From NCBI GenBank assembly GCA_023375785.1, contig SZWC01009424.1, positions 1-48,025 of the forward strand: 48,025 bases of DNA, given 5' to 3'. Each line of letters starts with the position of its first letter. Positions within the stretch are counted from its first letter, which is position 1. Origin of the DNA: Penium margaritaceum. Taxonomy: Eukaryota > Streptophyta > Zygnematophyceae > Desmidiales > Peniaceae. A program made the translations under genes and the position numbers. The notes under the pieces were generated by a model, which was not told the DNA's origin, searched no databases, and saw nothing but the letters and a program-made list of their open reading frames with translations. Positions 10,741-20,306 of this stretch are shown here, one piece after another.

Positions 10741-11262
10741 TAGACTATGTGCGTCATGAGTTTCTGAAAGTTTATATATTCACAGAACTGTTTTGCATTG
10801 GATAGCATGATGCTCATGCACCATCGATATCTTTTGTTTGATGAAATCAATGATGTTGGATGGCATCGATGTCGTTAAATGAATTTTGGGTGTTCTCCTC
10901 TTGCTGAGGGAAGGATACCCAAACCCAGTGTTGTTGTCCACCCGGTCCGAGTGGCTTTCGGACCGGACGAACTCTTCCTCCTGCGTCTCCGTAGGCGGGT
11001 CCAGTTCAGAAATGCAGACGGGTCTGGCACAAACCCGGTTGCGGACTGCTACCGGGTCCTGTACAAGAGGACCTCTTGCCTTGCTCAGCGCAACGACGTG
11101 GCCAGCAAGGTAAGGGGTCGTCCACACACTGATGCAGCGTCACCCGTTGCCAGCGACAGGCATTGGCGACCGAGGTGTTCCTCGTCGCCACGAGACACTG
11201 AGCCGCAAAACACATGAGAGAGAGGCTCTTGCATTGGCAGCTCTCACGCTGCCACACGAGCT

Positions 11263-11520
11263 ATGGCTGGAGAGGACGATAGGGCTGCAGAGGGAGCAGA
11301 ATGCGAGGATTCTTCTGAGGAGGAAGATGTGGAGACGAGGGAAAAGCGGACAAAGAAGCCAAGCACCGTGTGGAACTAATACAAGGAGATGAAGGGCACA
11401 GTGGAGAGGAAGGCTAAGTGCCTCATTTGCAAAAACAGGCCCGAGGACTACCCATGCAAAGATGGGAACACTAGCAACATGTGGATACACCTCCGACTCG
11501 GCCACAAGGAACAGTAAAAC
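11263..11520 (+). pseudogene. hAT transposase N-terminus with BED zinc finger
   Basis: The ATG at 11263 opens an acidic N-terminus (MAGEDDRAAEGAECEDSSEE). The BED-type finger follows: STVWN, a stop (TAA near 11371), then AKCLICK, YPCKDGNTSNMWIHLRLGH. The Cys-x2-Cys and His-x4-His pairs are intact, so the DNA-binding fold would have been complete. Two further stops (11515, 11533) separate it from the catalytic part, which is in the same frame. Confidence 0.85.
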
Positions 11521-11547
11521 GAGGCCAAAGAATAGGAAGCCGGAAAC

Positions 11548-12081
11548 ATGCTACACCATGCTACCACGAACGCAGTCACCATCCGTGTGGAGGTAGCAGC
11601 AGAGGCGATGGGGCCAGAGAACAATGTCATAGCCCATGGCGTTGCAGGCATTGGTGCAGTGTTCAACAAGCGCTACTTCCAATCATGCATTTGGAAGCAC
11701 GTCATAAAAATGAACGTGTCTTTCTTGTCTATGGAGTCTGTGTGGATGGAAGTAGCATTCTTTCACAGAATTCCGGCAGCAGAGCTTCCTGGACGCATGA
11801 CGAGCTTGGCAATTGCCTTGGCTGCCGTGGTGTTTCGTGCACGCATCCGCAAGCAGCTGGCAGAGGTGACGTCGGCAATCTCCTTCATGAAGGATGGCTG
11901 GAAGAGCGACGCCAACATGAAGTACTTGGGCGTCACCGCCCACTGGGTGAGCAACTACAAGCTGAAAAAGTACTCTGTCTTTCCCCGAAATCCCCGTCAG
12001 TCCAACAGCCGAGAACTTGTACCCTTCACTGTCCGCAACACTCAAGGACTGGGGCCATTGGGACAGGTTTTTTTTCCCTGA
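11548..12081 (+). pseudogene. hAT transposase catalytic-core segment
   Basis: Same frame as the BED segment. The stretch VTSAISFMKDGWKSDANMKY followed by LGVTAHWVSNYKLKKYSV matches the hAT core, in which ISxxxDxWxSxxNxxYxxVTAHW carries the first catalytic Asp (KDGW here). Upstream is the family's linker to the BED domain. The match fades after about 12000, where the frame changes and the second core motif should lie. Confidence 0.88.
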
Positions 12082-12199
12082 CCGTGGACAATTAGTCTAC
12101 TAACGACACCATGGTGGACAACTGGATCATCCCGCTGCAGCCGGTGTTTGCAAAAGCCGGATCTGCTGTCTCGGCCACGTCATGAACCTAATCGTGTAG

Positions 12200-12907
12200 G
12201 ATCCCATTTCCCTCCCGCAGGTAACAGAGATTGTGTCGAAGGCTCGGGCCATCGCCGTCTCTTCCATCCGGTCAACCCCAAGGAAGCAGTCTCTGATCTC
12301 CCACGTCACGTCCGTGGGTAAGAGGTATGAGAGCTTTCATCTGGATACCAAGACGAGTTGGAACTCCATGCTCCACATGTGCGCCCGCGTACTCTCTTTG
12401 CGGCAGCCGCTGGAGGACTGGCTGAAAGGGTACGGCAGAGAGGGGGCTGTGTTACTCCCCATCTTTGATGAGTGAGAGATCATAGCCCTCGTCATTGTCA
12501 TCCTCAAGCCTTTCAAGTCCTACACGGACACCATCAGTGGCTCCAAGTACTCCACCCTCTCTCTGGTGATCCCGTTTTACGACATAATGCTTGACATGCT
12601 ACAGAAGTGGCACGTGAAGGCAGCAGCAGCTGAGAAGAAGAGCAAATGGTGCGCCAACTCTGGGAAGCTTGACAACAAGGAGATTGCTCTCTTCGGCATG
12701 ATGAAGGGCTTCGACGATGCCTTGAAGAAGTTGGAGAAGTATGAAAAACTATGCTCAGAGCGCCACCTGCTGGCAACTGCACTGGACCCGCACTGCCGCC
12801 TTCAACACTACCCTCACACACACAAACTCATGGGGTTGAAGTCGCCGTCCACTGTCCACATTCGTGTTCTGGAACTGCTGCGTCTCTACCATTTGTTTAG
12901 CTTGTGA
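12200..12907 (+). pseudogene. hAT transposase middle and insertion domain
   Basis: The segment ISHVTSVGKRYESFHLDTKT then SWNSMLHMCARVLSLRQPLE matches the hAT TRWNSTLxML region. After a stop at 12474-12476 the same frame continues as EIIALVIVILKPFKSYTD and SGSKYSTLSLVIPFYDIML, then LLATALDPHCRLQHYP. hAT relatives have EW at the stop position, so TGG-to-TGA is the likely lesion. The ALDPHCRL motif is the standard ALDPRxK(L). Confidence 0.88.
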
Positions 12908-12970
12908 ATCGAGGACTTGCTTCCTGCAGTTGTAAGAAAAATGTAGTTTTTTCATTGAACAACAATCTCT

Positions 12971-13156
12971 GTGCAGGTGAGCAGTCAACTTGCTGCAGGC
13001 ACTGCTGCTGATGCTGCTGGCACAGCAGGCAGTTCTGCTGGGACATCAGGCAGTACTGCTGGCGCTGGTGGCGTGACTGCCACAGAAAGTGGTGCTGCTG
13101 GAGCTTCTGGATTAGCTGCAGGTGCCTCTGGAAATGGGGCAGGGTCATCACAGGTA
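12971..13156 (+). repeat. Ala/Gly/Ser-rich low-complexity block with splice-like edges
   Basis: The GCTGGx-rich repeat encodes AAGTAADAAGTAGSSAGTSG and similar residues in the hAT reading direction. It is preceded by GTAAG...TGTGCAG (12932-12976) and followed by CAGGTAAGG (about 13152), both splice-site-like. It may be a small linker exon of the transposase. The first candidate intron would be only 45 bases, which is short for a plant. Confidence 0.5.
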
Positions 13157-13256
13157 AGGTTTTTCTCCCTTGGCCTGAGCAATGTATCATTTTCACATTT
13201 CTGCGCAAGTGTCAATTAGGTGGCCAGACACCATGTTTCTGCAAAAGCCGCAAAAG

Positions 13257-13708
13257 AATGTTTGCCCTGACCTTTTGCACTGTGCACAAATGCAGCCTGC
13301 AGGACCGCGTCTGCGGCCGAGGCCTCCAACGGAGGACACCGAGCTCATGGAAGCAGTGTTGGCAGATCCATTTTCAGAAGTGTTCACTGCGCCCCGTGCA
13401 CCGGCGGCAGCGGATGAGGAGGAACAAGGGTCCCTTGAGCAGGAGCTGGAGAAGTGGTCATTGTTGCCTGTGAAGGAGCAGAACACCAATGTGCTCAAGT
13501 GCTACAGGAAGCACGTGAAGGCATACCCGACGATACACCTCGCTGTGACATGATGGCGGTGCCGGCCACTTCCACCGCATCCGGGCGGCTGTTCTTGCTC
13601 AGTCGCCAATCGCTGTCTCACCTAAACATGGAAAATCTGCTCACCATGAACGTTAGATTAACAAGCCTAACTTCCGTGACTTCCCCGTCATCCCTCATGG
13701 TGTCGTAG
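13257..13708 (+). pseudogene. hAT transposase C-terminal dimerisation domain
   Basis: Two frames together give the domain. The first has ELEKWSLLPVKEQNTNVLKC then YRKHVKAYPTIHLAV, matching the hAT pattern LxxWW...YPxLxxMA. After a frameshift near 13550 the second reads MMAVPATSTASGRLFLLSRQ, the VPATSAASERLFS motif, with NMENLLTMNV after it. The dimerisation motif is recognisable but broken. Confidence 0.88.
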
Positions 13709-13908
13709 TGGAGGAGTTGCTGCAGGAGGAGAAGAGGATGAACGAGTCCCGCAAGAAAGAAGAGCTTGAAGGCCTGGTGGGTGAGACAGCAGAGATGCTG
13801 GAGGATTTAGAAAATTTCACCCTCAATGACGGTGATGAGGACATGGGAGAGGAGGGGAGGGGGGGGGGGTGGAAGATGAAGGCGAGGACGAGTAGGCAAA
13901 GGGCATAG
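13708..13908 (+). CDS. Acidic C-terminal tail next to the hAT transposase
   Basis: A short Glu/Asp-rich frame (MEELLQEEKRMNESRKKEEL, then a GDEDMGEEG tract) directly follows the dimerisation domain. It probably belongs to the transposase tail, since many hAT proteins end in a charged stretch after the dimerisation domain. It is not a gene in its own right. Confidence 0.4.
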   Translation: MEELLQEEKRMNESRKKEELEGLVGETAEMLEDLENFTLNDGDEDMGEEGRGGGWKMKARTSRQRA

Positions 13909-14325
13909 GTAGTTGGTCCTTGATGATGTAGGATTGCCGCAATGTGGCACAGCATTGTGTGCTTGCTTGTTCTCCTGTTGCAACAATGTCATTTCAATTC
14001 CAACATTTCTCAGTCTATTGAGTTCGTGTATGTACCACTTCTATGGAAATGTGTTCTGCTTACTTAAATGTATAGGTATGAATTCAAACATCAGGCCAAC
14101 AAGTGTTCCACTGCTGCAACAATATCAATTGAATCAAACATTGTTCTGTCTGTTTAAGGTGTGCATGTACCAATTTTGTGCAAATACACATCTGTGCTGC
14201 TTAGGAAATGTATATGAATGAATTAAGGTAGCAGGAAAATGTACCACTTCTAATAATGCACCTTGAAACACATTTCATGTTCACCTATACAGGCAGCAGG
14301 CCAAGTGCATTACAGAACACCAGGG
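13909..14325. other. hAT 3' untranslated stretch; no gene
   Basis: AT-rich sequence without coding similarity, between the transposase tail and the proposed right end of the hAT relic. It contains no recognised RNA gene. Confidence 0.5.
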
Positions 14326-14438
14326 TGATAGAAGAAAACGTCCAAAGAGGGGTTGAAAAAGAAACCCTGCACCAATGTCTTCAGTTGCCACACCTTGCTT
14401 AAGTATGAAATAGACAGCTGCATGCATGGTCTGTTCCA

Positions 14439-14490
14439 GTATCGCGATACAACCCGGTATCGCGATACCAGTACCCGGTATTGCGATACC
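14439..14490. repeat. Three palindromes of the form GTATCGCGATAC
   Basis: GTATCGCGATAC occurs at 14439-14450 and within GGTATCGCGATACC at 14456-14469. A one-base variant GGTATTGCGATACC lies at 14477-14490. Starts are 18 and 21 bases apart, and an ACCCGGT joint separates units. The first two are perfect palindromes. Confidence 0.92.
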
Positions 14491-15049
14491 AATTCTTTCT
14501 ACAAGCATCAACTCGTGATACTGATTCTGCCATAAAAACCGCGATTCAGCATTGGTGTGCAGCCTTAGATACAGCTGCGAACTTCTTCGGTGTCGAGGCT
14601 GATGTAGTCGCCTCGGCAGCTGCAATTTCTTCTACTTCTCCTGCCTCCACGTGGATTATCCATGCTTGAGCTCCGCATCGCAGATATCTCTTGGCCACGT
14701 CCAAAGATATCGGCATATTGTGGCTGCTGGAACTTCCTTTGCTGCTTCCACCCCTGCTGTTTCCTGGAACCTCCGTGTTGGGTCGCTTGACCAGAGGCAG
14801 ATGTAGTTTTCTGCCATTGATGCTAACGTAGACTAATCCGCTGCTCCAGTTCACCTATGGATTTTGCCAGTACAGGAAATCTTGCTCGAGGATGATTTTG
14901 TGGTTGCTCATAGGGCAAATTCTCCAGATTGTTACGTTGCGCAGATTTCTGATTTGTAGTCAAATAGGTTCACAAAGTCGGCAGATCTGTAGTCTTCCGT
15001 TGATAACTTGTCCTTCAAACACTCCCAGTTTGGTTTGCAAACCCAAGTT

Positions 15050-15313
15050 CTAAACCATGTCGTTGCTTACAAAGCTGTAGGAAGCTCCTCCATCTAGTAG
15101 TGCTGATACTGTTCTGTGACTTTTAAAATACCTCGGTTGTACCTGTAGCAGTAACGCTGGTTGGTCATCCCCGTACCCCTCATCGAACATCTCAGTTTTA
15201 GGAGCCCTCATCCGCGGCGATGTGATCCGATCAGATGGGTGATTGGTCTGTGCACATTTTTTCAACCGGATAGGAGCCTCACTGTCTACTCCCGTCCTTT
15301 GCTGTTTCCCCAA
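15050..15313 (-). pseudogene. Gypsy aspartic protease fragment
   Basis: The motif VSALLDGGASYSFVSNDMV is the Ty3/gypsy protease active site, usually ALIDSGATxxFIS. Here the conserved Ser is Gly (DGGA). A downstream stretch on the same strand reads SNHKIILEQDFLYWQNP, the conserved flap-to-end part (LGxDFL-like). Stops follow DMV, so only the N-terminal half is in one frame. Confidence 0.85.
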
Positions 15314-15364
15314 TCCACACTGTTTTTCTGCGACTTCCCTCCCTTTTTGTCTTATTGTTGCCGG

Positions 15365-15415
15365 TTTCGACAGTCACGCAAGATATGACCTGGCTTCCGG
15401 CAATGAACCACATGT
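15365..15415 (-). pseudogene. Gag zinc knuckle lacking its first Cys
   Basis: Minus-strand reading gives VVHCRKPGHILRDCRNR. Three of the four ligands of a CxxCxxxxHxxxxC knuckle are present. The first Cys is replaced by Val. Confidence 0.75.
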
Positions 15416-15610
15416 GTGTATATTTGTGATTATGGTCGTTTGCGTACAACATCCAATGTTGATCGCCTGATCCCCCGGCTCTTGCCATGATGAGAAACGT
15501 ATAATGTTTGAACATTCTTGACAAGTTTTGGTGGGTCTTCACCAAAGACCCATGACACGTGTGTATCAGTGGCATGGTCGATGCCTTTGGGATGAACATT
15601 GTTAACAATA

Positions 15611-16029
15611 TTTTCTAGTTTGGACGAGGATACATAGGATGAATTTATCCACCTTCCGTGTGGGACGTGTTCAGCAAGCCATTATGGTGACACCACCTCC
15701 CCCATTGCAAGGAGCTTCCCTGAGATGAATTAACCGGACGTTCCCATAAAAACTGTCCAGGTCCACACAACATTTCCCATGTCATTTGGACATGATCTCT
15801 TCCGAGGGGTTGTTGCCAAGGTTGTACCTCCCCGCAACATTATCAGTACATGCAATCCAGTATCTAGACATCAGTCCTCTTGGTTTGTAACCACATGTTC
15901 ATGACCACGCGTAGGTCTACCAGACCTCTTTCAGCACCCGTGGGTTGGTTGGCTAAACTCAGCCAAGCTCCACCAAGCCCATGCAACTCGCATGCTAGCT
16001 TTGTCTTAGGGTTGGGAGGCACCAAGGTC
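15611..16029. other. No recognisable gene
   Basis: Nothing in either strand resembles a coding region, LTR or structural RNA. It may hold the unrecognised 5' end of Copia-2 or the gag start of the Gypsy remnant. Confidence 0.5.
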
Positions 16030-16079
16030 CTAAGATATGGTTACTGAGCGGTGGAGGCTGTGGAGGCTTTGAAGATACT

Positions 16080-16520
16080 CTGCACCATTCACCAGTCTAG
16101 CAACCTAGCTAACCAACTCTTTGTCTTCAAGAGGCTCTTCACCCTTTGAGCCAACAAAGGCGTTGACATCATGGAGATCCTATAGGAGATCGAGTCCTTT
16201 ACTCCCAAGTACGTAGCCACTTGAAGGAAGGTCAACCCTTAGCCATAAGGTATGATCCTGTCTGAAATGAATGGATGCAGCATGGTGGGAGAGAGATTGG
16301 AGCAACATCGAGTTCAGTCTATGCCATCCGCCCTCAAGGTGGAGGGGGAGGTAAGACTGGGAATGGTGTCAAGCAGGGCACCAAGAAAGGTGACAAGAAG
16401 GAGAGTGCTAAGACTGTGGCAAAGAAGGTCACCACGCACGTAACTGCCCCAATAGGAAGTCGGAACAGCCAGGGAAGGTTGGAAAGAAGGATGATCACAC
16501 TGTGATGGCGTAAGAGTGTA
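16080..16520 (+). pseudogene. gag: Copia-2 gag and zinc knuckle
   Basis: Reading through stops, the frame gives LCTIHQSSNLANQLFVFKRL then ANKGVDIMEIL and EIESFTPKYVAT, matching Copia gag. Near 16405-16450 a knuckle reads QDCGKEGHHARNCPNRKS in one frame: one Cys pair member, His and the final Cys are visible. At least five stops interrupt the gag segment. Confidence 0.75.
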
Positions 16521-16534
16521 TTGACTTGACAGAT

Positions 16535-17219
16535 CCGGGAGTCACCGTGTTTGACTCTGGATCGGGCCACCATATACAATGCAAGCGGACGGCATTCGTC
16601 ACCTATGGTGCCTTGGAGCGGTAAAACATAGTTGGCCATAGGTGAAGGAAACATTCGCATCAAGGTGGATGTAAATAGGGAGGAATTCACGAGAACAATT
16701 CATGATGCACAGCGCATGCCCAACTTTAGAACAAACCTCATGTCATTGAGCCGCCTTACCAACAAGGGGCTCAAGGTGCTCTTCAACAAGAAGGAGGCCA
16801 TCATCCGGAAGAAGAGGGATGGCCAGGTGATTACTCGTGGAAAGCGAGAGGATGACTTGTACCTGCTTCGTACGAAGATCGCCGGAAGCCGGGCAGGGTC
16901 CGACGTCGCCCACCTCACAAAGAAGGAAAATGGAGACCTGGAACTGTGGCAGCATTGCTTGTGTCAGAACGCTCCCTCAACTGTGAGGGACATAGGAAAC
17001 AAGGAAGCAGTGCAGGGTCCTGAGGTCAAGAGCCTCAACACAGTCAAGAATGCCATGTGCGAAATGTACATGGTTGGCAAGGCAACAAGACAACAGTTTG
17101 ATGGCAGAGGGATGCGAGCACCTGCAAAGTTGGAGGTGATATTTATGGACCACTTGAGCACTCTATCGGTGGGATGTGCTCCTTTGTCACCTTCATTGAT
17201 GACCATAGTTGCAAACTGA
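16535..17219 (+). pseudogene. pol: Copia-2 protease and pre-integrase region
   Basis: VTVFDSGSGHHIQCKRTAF (about 16540-16600) is the protease active site, with DSGS in place of DSGA/T. After a frameshift, MPNFRTNLMSLSRLTNKGLK through DGQVITRGKREDDLYLLRTK is the stretch that joins protease to integrase in Copia. LELWQHCLCQN marks the pre-integrase HHCC region, in which the expected His residues have decayed. KNAMCEMYMVGKATRQQF carries one Cys of the second pair. Confidence 0.82.
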
Positions 17220-17875
17220 ACCTCTAAAACATGAAGAAGAAGAGTGATGTGGTATTGTGCATGAAGGAGTTCGTGGCAGCAGTGCAGAGACAAACAGATT
17301 CGAAGGTGAAGGCATTCCGGAGCGACAATGGTGACGAGTACGAGGGCTAATCGGCATGGATGAAGAGTAAGGAGATTATGTGGGAGAAAACTATGCCACA
17401 TTCTCTGCAGTAGAACGGCATAGCCAAGAGGTAACACCTCACCATCCTCAACATGGTCTGGTCAATGTTAAGTGATGTTGGCCTCACGTAAAAGCATTGG
17501 AAGGAGGTGGCACGAGCAGTAGCATACATCATGAACCTGACGCTGACAAAGCCACTAAAAGATGTGGAGTCCGAAGTGTGAAAGATGCCACAAGAAGTGT
17601 GGAGCAGGAGGAAGCCAACTGTGGCTCACCTCCGCATGTTTACCTGCATTGTACATGCTGTTGTGCAAGCATGGGAGGGGGGGAGCAAACTGGACCTGTG
17701 GAATCACCGGTGCATCTCCGTCGGGTACAAGAGTGGGAGCAAGGCATACAGGCTCTTTGATCTGCGGAGGCAGTAGATCGCAAAGATTCACAAGGTCACG
17801 TTTAATAACGAAAAGTGTTGGATGGACAAGGAGGTGAGTCTTTCCAAGTAGGGGGAGTGGATGTCACTCCTCGAA
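17190..17875 (+). pseudogene. pol: Copia-2 integrase core and tail
   Basis: Read through stops, the core gives FVTFIDDHSCKLNL with a catalytic Asp, then KVKAFRSDNGDEYEG (the D-N-G-x-E-Y motif with the Glu), then NGIAKR just after LQ and a TAG. The last fits QQNG with CAG-to-TAG. The C-terminal RLFDLRRQ and NNEKCW segments correspond to the integrase tail. It is out of frame in several places. Confidence 0.82.
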
Positions 17876-18307
17876 GGGCAGACACCGGAGGATGCAAAAG
17901 AGGGTGACATCCGAGCGGCTCCAACCGGCAAGAACCATCCGGAGAATGGGGTATTGGCTGATTCACGATTAGCCAAGTCGGACGATGAGTCCAAAGTGCC
18001 GGCAGTAGTGGAGCTGAACGAGGAGGCGGGGAATGAACCTGCATCTTCATGGTCCCCGAGAGAGGGGGAGCAGACAAGTGATGCGAGTGGTACCGCAAAG
18101 GGCAGCAGCAACAGCAGTGGTAGAAGCAGCAGCCCCAAGAGCAACAGCCTCAGAGAAGTAGACAAGCAAGGAGGAAGGCAAAGCGGTATGACACCGCGGA
18201 GGGCATCTCGACAAGGCTTTCTTGAGCGTATGTTATGCAAGAGGAGCTCAAGACGGTCAAGGAGGCATTGCAATGGAAGGATGGGGCTGAGTGGGAGGGA
18301 GCTATGA
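17861..18307 (+). pseudogene. pol: Copia-2 integrase-RT linker
   Basis: A charged, Ser-rich frame with Glu-Asp and Ser-Asn repeats (GTAKGSSNSSGRSSSPKSNS) lies between the integrase tail and the RT start, as in most Copia polyproteins. It has no catalytic motif. Confidence 0.6.
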
Positions 18308-18699
18308 AATCTGAACTCGCCTCCATCAAGGAAAATAGAACTTGGGAGCTGATAAACAGGCTGGGGGGCGCAAAAACTATCGGCTCCAAGTGGATCTTGA
18401 AGACAAAACTCATCAAGGAGGGGAAGGTGGAGCAGTACAAAGCGCGGTTGGCGGCAAAGGAGTACGTGCAGCGAAAGGGTGAACACTACGATGAAAATTT
18501 TACATTGGTGGTGAAGTTTGCCTGTATCCAGACCATCCTCTTAGTGGCGGCGGTACGAGACTACAAGGTCCACCAAATGGACATGAAAACTGCATTCCTT
18601 AATGACGATCTAGACAAGGAGTCCTCGTCGAGGTGTCGGAGGGGGTGGAAGTGCCGCCTGGAAAGGTGTGCCGGCTTTGTAAGGTGCTATATGGACTAA
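18235..18699 (+). pseudogene. pol: Copia-2 RT N-terminal half
   Basis: The segment starts ELKTVKEALQWKDGAEWEGA and runs through TIGSKWILKTKLIKEGKVEQ and YKARLAAKEYVQRKGEHYDE to HQMDMKTAFLNDDLDKE. These are the RT N-terminus and palm motif A (MDMKTAFL, with the catalytic Asp). A frameshift after DLDKE moves the continuation to another frame. Confidence 0.88.
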
Positions 18700-19544
18700 A
18701 GCAAGCACCACTCATGTGGTTCCTGAAAATGGGCGACTTCATGGCCGAGCTTGGTTTCAAGTGCTACGAGGCAGATCAAAGTGTGTACGTGTTGAGGTAG
18801 TTGGAGTTGCACCAGATTGTGGTTCTTCATGTGAACAATCTCATCCTCGTGTCTTCAGATGCGGAGGAGTTGGTGAACCTGAAGCAACAGGTTGGCGGTC
18901 GGTTCAAAATGCCCGACTAGGGCAAGCTCAAGGACTACCTCGGCGTTGCCATCAAGAGTAACTGCAAGGTCCGCACGCTGGAGATCGGACAGGAAATGTA
19001 CGTGCAAGAGATGCTCCGCCACTACAACATGGAGGAGTGCAACCCCATGACCACAGCGTGTGATTTGAGCTCCAGCATGGGACTGAGCACCGATGAGGAG
19101 GAGGAGATGACATGCATGCCAAACCAGTCTGCGGGCGATAGAATCATGTATGCCATGATGGAAATGCGACCCAACATGGCCTTTGTGGAGGGCCAAGTGA
19201 GTCACTATGTTGCTGACCCGGGGCCGCTACATTGGCAAGCGGTGAAGCGGATCCTCTGCTACCTCAAGGCAACAAAACAGTCGTGGCTCGTGTTTGGAGG
19301 GGGAGTGTGTGACGAATCCCTCGAGTTGGTCGGCCACTCCGATGCCGACTGGGCTGGTGATGTGGACGACAGAAAATCAATGTTAGGGTATGTGGTTGTG
19401 CTTGGTGGTGTAGCAGTGTCGTGGTTAAGCAGGAAGCAGGACTACATGGAACTTTCTAGCACCAAAGCAGAGTACATCTTGCTTGCAGAAGTTGCATTTG
19501 CACAGAAAGCAGTGTGGCTGCAGTGGCTGTTGAAAGAGATCTAG
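18700..19544 (+). pseudogene. pol: Copia-2 RT C-terminal half and RNase H
   Basis: The YVDD box reads HVNNLILVS, so both catalytic Asp residues of motif C are Asn and the enzyme would be dead. Downstream are MYVQEMLRHYNMEECNPMTT and the RNase H motifs HSDADWAGDVDDRKSMLGYV and VSWLSRKQDYMELSSTKAEY. The frame stops at 19542-19544. TAG codons at 18800 and 18918 break the earlier part. Confidence 0.9.
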
Positions 19545-19855
19545 GAGCCATAAAAGAGGTCGACGGTGCTCAATATTGACAACATGAGTGCCATCAGCCT
19601 CACCCAAAACCCGGTTCTACAAAGGAGGACCTAGCACATTGAGATCCGGCATCACTATGCATTAGACTTGGTGACGAAGGGAGATGTGGCCATTGTGCAT
19701 CGTCGCATTAAGCGCATGCTTGCCAATGGCATGACCAAGGCACAACCCAAGAATAGGCACGACACAAGCTGCATGGAGTTCAGTGTGCACTGTGAGGTCT
19801 GAAATGCCTCAAGTTCCAAGGACAGGAAATCAAGGCTGTGGTGCAAGGGGGATAT
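19545..19855 (+). pseudogene. pol: Copia-2 C-terminal tail and polypurine tract
   Basis: Read through stops, the sequence gives LNIDNMSAISLTQNP and HHYALDLVTKGDVAIVHR then MLANGMTKAQP, the usual end of Copia pol. The purine tract GGGGGATAT (about 19847-19855) follows the stop and abuts the putative LTR start. Confidence 0.82.
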
Positions 19856-20306
19856 TGTTGATATGGTATGCTCCTTGCCATGAGTGCCGTTTATCATAGT
19901 CCCTGGTTCGATCAATCGAGAGTGGTCAAACACCTGATCTGACTGAAGGTTTAGATTTTGTACATTTTCCCATGCAAGATCCAGCATTGAATCGCTCAAT
20001 TTGTGTGAGTATTCAGAAATCTAGCCTAGCCAAAAATGAGAATGATAAGCCACCATTGGTGATCCGAGTTTCACTCCAACGAGCTCCTAATGCACCAGGG
20101 CCATAAAGGAAGCAATCAAGGAGACCCGGGCTAGGCATCCTTGAGGGTGCCTCTACAATCCCTAGTGCCAACAGTAATATAGAAGGTTGTTCATTCCCCA
20201 GACAAGTAGACATTGTTTTGTGTTGTTTTGGCTGAAGGCTCACCGCGCCGGTGATCAACCCCTTTCCAAAGCTTTTGGATGGTGTTTTTAGCAATCCTTT
20301 TCTACA
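19856..20306 (+). repeat. Copia-2 3' LTR (ends inferred)
   Basis: It starts TGTTGATATGG directly after a purine tract, the standard Ty1/copia 3' arrangement, and would end in TTTCTACA at 20306. The 451-base length is ordinary for this superfamily. No second copy was found, so the right edge is a guess based on the CA end. Confidence 0.5.

Larger units (their letters stand above)
10650..14325 (+). mobile_element. hAT DNA transposon relic
   Basis: Plus-strand transposase fragments occur in hAT order: BED zinc finger, catalytic-core segment with KDGWKSDANMKYLGVTAHW, a WNSMLHM segment, a SGSKYSTLSLVIPFYD segment, LLATALDPHCRL, and the C-terminal dimerisation segment AVPATSTASGRLF. The proposed edges share imperfect inverted ends: CCAGTGTTCTG near 10651, and the reverse complement CCTGGTGTTCTG near 14312-14324. 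No 8-bp target duplication is visible, so the exact ends are uncertain. Confidence 0.8.
14546..15610 (-). mobile_element. Gypsy remnant, gag knuckle and protease
   Basis: This minus-strand segment carries the 5' half of a Gypsy element. From right to left it shows a gag zinc knuckle (about 15370-15415) and an aspartic protease (about 14850-15110). Beyond the protease, near 14840-14780, is WSSGLVYVSINGRKLHLPL, the stretch that leads to RT in Gypsy elements. The RT palm is absent. Strand and order fit the 3' half at 8480-10660, so the two may be one element split by the hAT, with a further deletion. Confidence 0.78.
16030..20306 (+). mobile_element. Copia-2: decayed Ty1/copia element with a likely 3' LTR
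   Basis: Plus-strand gag, knuckle, protease, integrase, RT and RNase H follow one another in Ty1/copia order. They end in a GGGGGATAT purine tract and a TG...CA block (19856-20306) taken as the 3' LTR. No matching 5' LTR was found, so the left end is truncated or too diverged. Many in-frame stops and shifts break it, and it looks older than Copia-1 and Copia-4. Confidence 0.88.
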
